Positions 1 to 5,491 of a stretch of DNA of 7,157 nucleotides are shown piece after piece. The translations under genes were made by a program, and so were the position numbers. The notes below the pieces were generated by a model. That model was given only the letters and a program-made list of their open reading frames with translations. It ran no database searches and was not told the origin of the DNA. Origin of the DNA: an uncultured Acholeplasmataceae bacterium (GTDB lineage: Bacteria > Bacillota_I > Bacilli_A > Acholeplasmatales > Acholeplasmataceae); contig CALKAH010000002.1 of the NCBI GenBank assembly GCA_937983315.1, positions 1 to 7,157 of the forward strand. Direction: 5' to 3'. Positions within the stretch are counted from its first letter, which is position 1. The number at the start of each line of letters is the position of its first letter.

Positions 1-47
1 GACCACCGAGATCTACACTCTTTCCCTACACGACGCTCTTCCGATCT
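1..47 (+). other. Illumina P5/TruSeq universal adapter remnant (not genomic)
   Basis: These 47 bases match the 3' part of the Illumina TruSeq universal (P5) adapter, ending in the diagnostic ACACGACGCTCTTCCGATCT at 28-47. Genomic sequence starts at about 48. The adapter has no stop codon in the frame of the downstream gene, so gene callers would add the peptide TTEIYTLSLHDALPI to that protein. The identification rests on recall of the adapter sequence and is effectively certain because the match is long and exact. Confidence 0.98.
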
Positions 48-49
48 GG

Positions 50-595
50 TCTTTAGGTGATTTTAGAAGACATCATGTCACAGACACAATGAAGCGTGTG
101 AACGAAGCGATTAAAAAGATTAGACCCACCGTTCAATTTGGTGTTTCACCTTTTGGTATTTGGAAAACAAAAGATCAAGATCCACAAGGTGCTAACGTTG
201 ATCCACGGTGCAGTTCATCGTATTACGGGCAATATGCGGACAGCTTATCCTGGATGAAAGAAGGCATCATGGATTATATTGTTCCTCAAATCTATTGGGA
301 TTTTGGTCATGCACTCGCTCCGTTTGCAGATCTTTTAGATTGGTGGGTTGATGTTGCTAAAAAGAGCCATGTTAAACTCTATATTGGCCACGGAGCTTAC
401 AGGCTGGGTACGGATGGTCGTTACTTAGATCCTATGGAGATTGTGCATCAAGTTAACTATGCCAATCAGCATGATATCGTGAAAGGCCATGTCTTTTTCA
501 CGTATAAAACATTTATCGACACCGAGAAAGCAAATCAAGGTATGAACTATCTTAAAAAGCTTTTCAAGGGGGAGGTTATTCATGAAGAGGTATAA
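50..595 (+). CDS. GHL10-family (DUF187) glycoside-hydrolase-like protein, 5'-truncated
   Basis: This is the C-terminal 181 residues of a GHL10 protein (YngK/DigH type, TIM-barrel glycosidase-like). It aligns with the second half of both GHL10 modules of the next gene: SLGDFRR at its start corresponds to TLADWRRE, and it keeps FGVSPFGIW, a PQIYWDFGHALAPFADLLDWW block and IGHG. The alignment begins right after the adapter, so the ATG at 89 is internal and the true start lies off the contig. The missing part would hold the signal peptide, if any, and the conserved NPYRV and HFDDYFY motifs, so catalytic competence cannot be judged. The protein ends shortly after the barrel (KKLFKGEVIHEEV) with no Ig repeats, Cys repeats or membrane anchor, unlike its neighbour. 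Its last 14 bases overlap the start of the next gene. The family is clear; the substrate is unknown, with denuded peptidoglycan glycan suggested by E. coli DigH. Confidence 0.9.
   Translation, partial: SLGDFRRHHVTDTMKRVNEAIKKIRPTVQFGVSPFGIWKTKDQDPQGANVDPRCSSSYYGQYADSLSWMKEGIMDYIVPQIYWDFGHALAPFADLLDWWVDVAKKSHVKLYIGHGAYRLGTDGRYLDPMEIVHQVNYANQHDIVKGHVFFTYKTFIDTEKANQGMNYLKKLFKGEVIHEEV
566..575 (+). promoter_or_regulatory. Strong Shine-Dalgarno site for the double-GHL10 gene
   Basis: AAGGGGGAGG lies six bases before the ATG at 582, inside the last codons of the upstream gene. This near-ideal site, followed by a clear signal peptide, fixes the start at 582 and implies translation at least partly independent of the upstream gene despite the 14-base overlap. 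Confidence 0.85.
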
Positions 596-3500
596 ATTAC
601 TGATTTTTATCATGATGGTTTTGGCTCTGTTCGTTAGTTTTTCTATACCTAAGACAGAAGCAAGTTCACCACTGATTAATCTTGTTCGTGGTGGATCAAC
701 CATTTTTCACTACAACACAACAACACCTGTAACGATTCCTCAAAGTTATGAAGAATCGGATACAGAGTTTCGTGCTGTCTGGGTAGCCACTGTATTCAAT
801 TTAAACTTACCCAAACACACCAGTGAAGCACAATTTAAAGCTGATTTTGAAAGCTTAGTTGCAAAAATCAAAGCCAAAAATATGAATGCCATTCTTTTCC
901 AAGTCAGACCAACGAATGATGCATTCTATGATTCAGATTATGCACCATGGAGTAAATATGTCACCGGTGTTGAAGGGGTATCTCCAGGTTGGGATCTCAT
1001 GCAATACATGGTGGATTATGCACACGCTCAAGGATTAGAATTTCATGCGTGGATGAATCCTTATCGTGTTCAAAATACAGCTCTTAACAAAGCAGATATG
1101 TTAGAAACCCTGCATAACGATAATTTTGCGAAACAAAATCCTGATCTCGTGATTGCAGGTAACTATTCCAATAATGTCTATCCGTATATTTTAAATCCAG
1201 GTGAACCAGCGGTCAAAACCTACATTCGTAACGTTGTCAAAGAGATATTAGAGCTTTATGATGTCGATGGTGTTCACTTTGATGATTATTTTTATCCATA
1301 TTCAGGTTTAACATCCGATACAGCAACCTATAACACATACAAACTTCCAGACCAAACACTCGCAGATTGGCGTCGAGAAAACGTCAATGATGTCATTCGT
1401 GGTGTGATGGAAGATGTGGTTGCACATAATGAGTTGAACAATAAGGATGTTCGCTTTGGTGTATCCCCCTTTGGTATTTGGCAATCGCAAGGTGAAGGTT
1501 CCAATACCTCAACAGTAACATCTGAAAGCTATCATGACCAATTTGCAGATAGCAAACGATGGGTTGATGAAGGATGGGTTCATTATATCTGTCCACAAGT
1601 CTACTGGAGTTTCCAACATGCAACTGCACCTTATGCAGATGTTGTTGATTGGTGGGCAAGTGTCGTGAGAGGAACAGATGTTGATCTTGTCATCGGTCAC
1701 GGTATTCATAACATGAATAACTGGTTATCTGATGAAATCCAAACACAACTACGCTACAATCAAAAACATCCAGAGATTAAAGGATCAGCATTTTATAGTG
1801 CAAACTATTTAACCTATTCGCAGTTAAATACCTTAACAACAACCCATTGGACATCAGTTCCCTTAAATACATGGCCAGAAAGTGATGTGATCTCACCTGT
1901 TGTTGTCTTAACAGGAACTCAAGATGGATCAGTGTATACGAGCAATGTCACAGCAACCATCACATCCGATCATACGATCTATTATCGCATCAACGGTGGT
2001 GAATGGTTACTCTATAGTGCACCGATCATCTTCAATACCGAAGGTGTTCACAATCTTCATGTTAAAGCAGTCACTACAACGTTAGATGAATCTTTGATTA
2101 GCGGTTATACCATTGAAATTGATAAAGCGAATAATGATGTTCCCGTCATTTACGTGAATGGAACAATGAGTGGAACAAGTTATCTTTCAGGAGCAACCAT
2201 CTCTATTACATCTGGTGGATCAGACATATGGGTTGCGATTAACCATGGAAATGTCGGAGAGTGGAATCTATATACCGGTCCTATTACACTGGATGGAACA
2301 GGTAATTATTACGTTCGTACCAAGACAGTGAATAGTGAGGGTGTTGAATCGGTTGAAGTCAATCAACTCATTCATGTCGTTTTACCATGTTATCCCGTTC
2401 CTGAAATTGACATTCTAGGAACAGGAAACTATCCGTATTACCGTGAAGTCAGTGTTTCTATCAACGGACAAACAGATGTATCTTATCGCATCAATGGCGG
2501 AACCTGGACAAATTATACAGATACCCTCAATTTTACAACTGAAGGCACTTATGTGATTGATTACAGAAATAATGATGGATGTTTGGTCGTCACCACAGAG
2601 ACGATTCATGTGGATCTAACAGCACCTGATGAACCAGGTATCATCATCGATGGTACCTATGATGGTAGATATTATGTCGATCCAGTCACGATTTCATTAA
2701 CGAATACGGATGAAGACGATCAAACATGGTATCGTCTTCATAATGGGAAAGCATGGACTGCATGGGCAGTTTATACAACACCCTTAGAATTAACCATCAA
2801 TGCAACATACACCTTAGAATACTATGCAGAAGATTTAGCGGGTAATACATCAGATACCTTTGAAGCGCGTATTAGATTGAACTTACCTCCCAATGAAGAC
2901 AATCAATATGTGGAACGAAATGGTGAATATGTCACTTACTACAACACATCCATTCCCATTGAACTTCCAAGACCTTATGTTGAAAAAGATGCGGAAGTTC
3001 GTGCTGTTTGGGTAGCAACCGTCGGCAATATCGATATTCCTCAGCATACATCAGAAGCTCAATACAAAAACGAAATTGATAAGATTCTTAATCGCGTCGA
3101 AGAACTTCATTTTAACACGATCTTCTTCCAAGTTAGACCGATGAATGACGCGTTCTATCCTTCTGATTATGCACCATTTTCACGCTATTTAACAGGTATT
3201 GAAGGACAAGATCCAGGTTGGGATATCTTCGCATATCTCATCCAAGAAGCCCATAAGCGCGGTATCGAAATTCATGCATGGCTTAACCCTTATCGGGTAT
3301 CAAATGCATCAGGAAGTAAAGAAGTTCAGCTCGCAGCACTTCATCCCGATAATTTTGCACGTCAACATCCTGATTTAGTCCTTCAGGATTTACAAGGACG
3401 ACTCATCTTAAATCCAGGTGAAAATCAAGTTCGTGCATACATCAAAAATATTATTCAAGAATTAATGGCGAATTACGATGTCGATGGTATTCATTTTGAT

Positions 3501-4442
3501 GATTATTTCTATTCCTATAATGGTATGGATAACATGCAAGATGAAGATACCTATGAAGCAACCAAAGAAGAAGGACAAACATTAGCTGATTGGCGTAGAG
3601 AAAATGTCAACATCTTAGTGCGTGATATCTTTGAAATCGTTGAAAACTATAATACAGCACAACAAACTTTTGTTAAATTTGGTATTTCTCCCTTTGGGAT
3701 ATGGAAATCTCAAGGCATTGATGGCTCAAATACCTCAACTTCGACCATGCAAAGCTATTCTGCACAATATGCAGATACCAAAAAATGGGTCGAAGAAGGA
3801 TGGCTGCATTACATCATGCCCCAGTTATACTGGCAGTTTGACCACAGTTTAGCCCCTTACGCTGATCTTGTGGACTGGTGGGCAGAACTCTGTGCAGCAA
3901 GCGATGTCGATTTGATTATAGGACATGGATTTTATCGATATGCAGAAACCAATGCGTGGACGAACGAAAGTGAATTTTTAGAACAACTACGTTATAACCA
4001 AAAATATGACATCATTAAAGGCAGTTCACTGTTCAGTTATAAGACATTAAACAGTACCAATGTGCTTGTTACAGGAGCATTAACGAGACTTGAAACAACC
4101 TATTGGACAACCTATGTTTCATTCCCGTGGCCAAGCGATGTTGAACCAGAAGAACCTATTGTATGTGAGCCCGATCAAACCTTGATTGATGGACAGTGTG
4201 TGGATAACCCACCCATTTGTGAACCTGATCAGACTTTGATCGATGGTGAATGTGTGGATAACCAAGTCGAGTGTCCTACAGGAGAAGAATGGGATGGCGA
4301 TTCATGTGAGCCCATCGATGAACCTGTTGAACCCGAACAACCCGTGAATCAAACCGTCATGACGGTTGTCATTGTCGGTGGATCAATTTCTGGACTAGCC
4401 GTAGTGATTTTCTTGGTTCGAAAGTTTATACTAAAGATATGA
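582..4442 (+). CDS. Secreted, membrane-anchored protein with two GHL10 glycosidase-like modules and four Ig-like repeats
   Basis: A 1286-residue probable cell-surface glycan hydrolase. Order of parts: signal peptide 1-27 (MKRYK, hydrophobic core, likely cut after TEA); GHL10 module 1 at about 36-436; four Ig-like or chitobiase-C-terminal-like repeats at about 437-770 (recurrent YRINGG-W); GHL10 module 2 at about 779-1187; three 18-residue CX10C repeats at 1195-1248; transmembrane helix about 1259-1280; basic tail RKFILKI. This predicts an outside domain array with a cytosolic C-terminus. Both modules keep the family blocks: RAVWVATV, FQVRP-NDAFY-SDYAP, HAW-NPYRV, DVDG-HFDDYFY (Asp 234/235 and 973/974), SPFGIW, PQ-YW, DWWA and IGHG, so neither looks degenerate. 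Most relatives carry one GHL10 domain, so the double architecture is unusual. E. coli DigH cleaves peptide-free peptidoglycan glycan; transfer of that activity here is inference. No LPXTG motif is present. The stop overlaps the next start (ATGA). Confidence 0.93.
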   Translation: MKRYKLLIFIMMVLALFVSFSIPKTEASSPLINLVRGGSTIFHYNTTTPVTIPQSYEESDTEFRAVWVATVFNLNLPKHTSEAQFKADFESLVAKIKAKNMNAILFQVRPTNDAFYDSDYAPWSKYVTGVEGVSPGWDLMQYMVDYAHAQGLEFHAWMNPYRVQNTALNKADMLETLHNDNFAKQNPDLVIAGNYSNNVYPYILNPGEPAVKTYIRNVVKEILELYDVDGVHFDDYFYPYSGLTSDTATYNTYKLPDQTLADWRRENVNDVIRGVMEDVVAHNELNNKDVRFGVSPFGIWQSQGEGSNTSTVTSESYHDQFADSKRWVDEGWVHYICPQVYWSFQHATAPYADVVDWWASVVRGTDVDLVIGHGIHNMNNWLSDEIQTQLRYNQKHPEIKGSAFYSANYLTYSQLNTLTTTHWTSVPLNTWPESDVISPVVVLTGTQDGSVYTSNVTATITSDHTIYYRINGGEWLLYSAPIIFNTEGVHNLHVKAVTTTLDESLISGYTIEIDKANNDVPVIYVNGTMSGTSYLSGATISITSGGSDIWVAINHGNVGEWNLYTGPITLDGTGNYYVRTKTVNSEGVESVEVNQLIHVVLPCYPVPEIDILGTGNYPYYREVSVSINGQTDVSYRINGGTWTNYTDTLNFTTEGTYVIDYRNNDGCLVVTTETIHVDLTAPDEPGIIIDGTYDGRYYVDPVTISLTNTDEDDQTWYRLHNGKAWTAWAVYTTPLELTINATYTLEYYAEDLAGNTSDTFEARIRLNLPPNEDNQYVERNGEYVTYYNTSIPIELPRPYVEKDAEVRAVWVATVGNIDIPQHTSEAQYKNEIDKILNRVEELHFNTIFFQVRPMNDAFYPSDYAPFSRYLTGIEGQDPGWDIFAYLIQEAHKRGIEIHAWLNPYRVSNASGSKEVQLAALHPDNFARQHPDLVLQDLQGRLILNPGENQVRAYIKNIIQELMANYDVDGIHFDDYFYSYNGMDNMQDEDTYEATKEEGQTLADWRRENVNILVRDIFEIVENYNTAQQTFVKFGISPFGIWKSQGIDGSNTSTSTMQSYSAQYADTKKWVEEGWLHYIMPQLYWQFDHSLAPYADLVDWWAELCAASDVDLIIGHGFYRYAETNAWTNESEFLEQLRYNQKYDIIKGSSLFSYKTLNSTNVLVTGALTRLETTYWTTYVSFPWPSDVEPEEPIVCEPDQTLIDGQCVDNPPICEPDQTLIDGECVDNQVECPTGEEWDGDSCEPIDEPVEPEQPVNQTVMTVVIVGGSISGLAVVIFLVRKFILKI
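687..1889 (+). repeat. GHL10 module, copy 1 of an intragenic duplication
   Basis: Residues 36-436. This copy aligns with 2916-4142 beyond the catalytic barrel itself. The shared segment starts with an R-G/N-G lead-in and a Y-N-T-x3-P strand and ends with a WP-x-SDV tag. Nucleotide identity is clearly reduced, mostly at third positions, so the duplication is old and both copies have stayed under coding constraint. The main length difference is near residue 190-205, where this copy has a longer loop (NYSNNVYPY) before ILNPGE. Confidence 0.85.
1890..2891 (+). repeat. Four tandem Ig-like repeats linking the two GHL10 modules
   Basis: Residues about 437-770 form four beta-rich units of roughly 75-90 residues, starting near 437, 519, 605 and 682. 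Units 1 and 3 share YYRINGGEW / SYRINGGTW, then a short Y-x3-l-x-F strand and (T)EG(V/T)H/Y. Unit 2 has WVAINHG and unit 4 WYRLHNGKAW at the same place, and unit 4 ends with AEDLAGNTSDT, typical of Ig-like or CHB_HEX_C-type domains. Cys603 and Cys667 flank unit 3 and could pair. The likely role is a spacer or carbohydrate-contact region between the catalytic modules. Confidence 0.75.
2916..4142 (+). repeat. GHL10 module, copy 2 of an intragenic duplication
   Basis: Residues 779-1187. It carries the same order of motifs as copy 1, including the lead-in strand and the final WPSDV tag. Small length differences shift the alignment offset from 743 residues at the start to 751 at the end. The segment YDVDGIHFDDYFYSYNG differs from copy 1 at only three of 17 positions, marking the likely active-site strand. 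All major family motifs are intact. Confidence 0.85.
4164..4325 (+). repeat. Three 54-base CX10C repeats (extracellular Cys-rich stalk)
   Basis: Three 18-residue units at residues 1195-1248 begin CEPDQTLIDGQC, CEPDQTLIDGEC and CPTGEEWDGDSC, each with two cysteines 11 positions apart, followed by an acidic, Pro-rich linker (EPIDEPVEPEQP). They sit just before the transmembrane helix, on the predicted outer face. Each unit could form a disulfide hairpin. Units 1 and 2 are nearly identical in protein but differ at several synonymous sites; unit 3 is diverged. Confidence 0.8.
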
Positions 4443-5491
4443 AAGCAATTGATGACATTTTATTAAAGGCGATTGAAGAGGGCTCCCTACCAGGGGCCTC
4501 CTACGCCATCGTGAATGAAAGCGGTTTTATTGATAGCAATACCTTGGGATTTTTTAGATTATATCCCGAAAAAGAGAAAAATCGAAAAGATGTCATTTAT
4601 GATGTCGCATCCCTTACCAAAGTGATCTCAACAACCACGATGATCATGAAACTGATTGAAGAAAACAAGTTGAGCCTGCAAACTAGAGTGATGGATGTTC
4701 TCGAGCGATTCAAACATGAAGAGATTACAGTCTACCACCTACTGACACATACATCAGGATTACCTGCAGATATCAGACGTGCTCATACATTAAAATCCCG
4801 CGATGAAGTTTTAGATAAAGCCTATGAAGCACAGCTGATCAATGCTGTAGGTTCATCAATCGTCTATTCGGACATTGGATTTATCCTCTTAGGTCAGATG
4901 ATTGAAAAAATTACACGGAAAAGACTCTCGGATTATGCACATGAGGTCATCTTTAAACCTTTGGGCATGATAGATACATCCTATCACCCCGATCCAAACA
5001 GATGTGCACCTACCGAACTGAGAAGTGACCTTGTCTATCAAGGCTATTTACAAGGGCTTGTCCATGATGAAAAATCGTTTGCGATGGGTGGAGAAGCAGG
5101 TCATGCAGGATTATTCACAACGACACATGATGTGGGACTTTTTATGAAAGCTATTTTAAACAATACATTTGTGTTGAAAAAAGAAACACTGGATGAATTA
5201 TTTAAGGTTCGCGAAATTCGAACACTGGATGATGGATCCAAACTTGCACGAGCTTTAGGGTGGGATAAACCGACCGGTAGGTCCTCAGCTGGAGCTCATG
5301 TTGAATTTGATCAAACAATCATTCATACAGGATTTACAGGATGCAACATGTTTATTGATCGTATGCATCGTATAGGTTTTGTCATGTTAAGCAACGATGT
5401 TCATCCAACAAGAGAAACCAAAGGTATACTTAAATTGCGTCATGAGATTAGTAATCTTGTGATGCTTGCACAGAAAGGAAATGAGGTATGA
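4439..5491 (+). CDS. Serine hydrolase, beta-lactamase/CubicO family, YbbE/AmiE-like
   Basis: A 350-residue beta-lactamase-fold serine hydrolase. Visible motifs are S58-L-T-K61 (nucleophile Ser58, base Lys61), LLTHTSGLP at 101-109, Y143-S-D145 at the YxN box, GGEAGHAGLF at 218-226 and H296-T-G298 in the KTG-equivalent box, followed by SNDVHPTR at 318-325. The YSDIGFILLG, GEAGHAGLF and HTGFTG blocks resemble the YbbE group. Its characterised member, B. subtilis AmiE, is an N-acetylmuramoyl-L-alanine amidase in MurNAc-peptide recycling. Related CubicO proteins include esterases and D-aminopeptidases, so amidase activity is inferred. There is no signal peptide: the chain opens MKAIDDILLKAIEEGSLPGA, already the first fold helix, so the enzyme is probably cytosolic, unlike secreted AmiE. 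The start overlaps the upstream stop as ATGA with only a weak ribosome site (CTAAAG), which suggests translational coupling. Confidence 0.9.
   Translation: MKAIDDILLKAIEEGSLPGASYAIVNESGFIDSNTLGFFRLYPEKEKNRKDVIYDVASLTKVISTTTMIMKLIEENKLSLQTRVMDVLERFKHEEITVYHLLTHTSGLPADIRRAHTLKSRDEVLDKAYEAQLINAVGSSIVYSDIGFILLGQMIEKITRKRLSDYAHEVIFKPLGMIDTSYHPDPNRCAPTELRSDLVYQGYLQGLVHDEKSFAMGGEAGHAGLFTTTHDVGLFMKAILNNTFVLKKETLDELFKVREIRTLDDGSKLARALGWDKPTGRSSAGAHVEFDQTIIHTGFTGCNMFIDRMHRIGFVMLSNDVHPTRETKGILKLRHEISNLVMLAQKGNEV
5474..5479 (+). promoter_or_regulatory. Shine-Dalgarno site for the BIG2 lipoprotein gene
   Basis: AAAGGA ends eight bases before the ATG at 5488, within the last codons of the hydrolase gene. 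With the ATGA overlap and the signal peptide that follows, it supports 5488 as the start. Confidence 0.65.

Noticed and set aside
89..91. ATG at 89 as the start of the first gene
   Set aside because: Homology to the two GHL10 modules continues upstream to codon 50 (SLGDFRR aligned with TLADWRRE), the codons before 89 are open, and no ribosome site precedes the ATG.
425..703. Minus-strand 92-codon frame across the first gene junction
   Set aside because: It is antisense to conserved GHL10 coding sequence and the signal-peptide region of the next gene, with no recognisable domain.
3622..3852. Plus-strand 76-codon frame inside the second GHL10 module
   Set aside because: It is an out-of-frame reading of well-conserved GHL10 coding sequence with no ribosome site or recognisable product.
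4134..4442. LPXTG-type sortase signal at the C-terminus of the double-GHL10 protein
   Set aside because: No LPXTG-like motif precedes the terminal hydrophobic segment; the region has CX10C repeats and a Pro/Glu linker, so a plain membrane anchor fits better.
4380..4500. Promoter or terminator between the double-GHL10 gene and the hydrolase gene
   Set aside because: The genes overlap, and I see no convincing -35/-10 pair or hairpin with a T-run. The GGCTCCCTACCAGGGGCCTCC stretch lies within coding sequence and has no T tract after it.
4440..5491. TGA as tryptophan (Mycoplasma-type code)
   Set aside because: TGA ends two genes exactly at ATGA overlaps, tryptophan is encoded by TGG throughout, and read-through at 4440 meets TAA after only seven codons.
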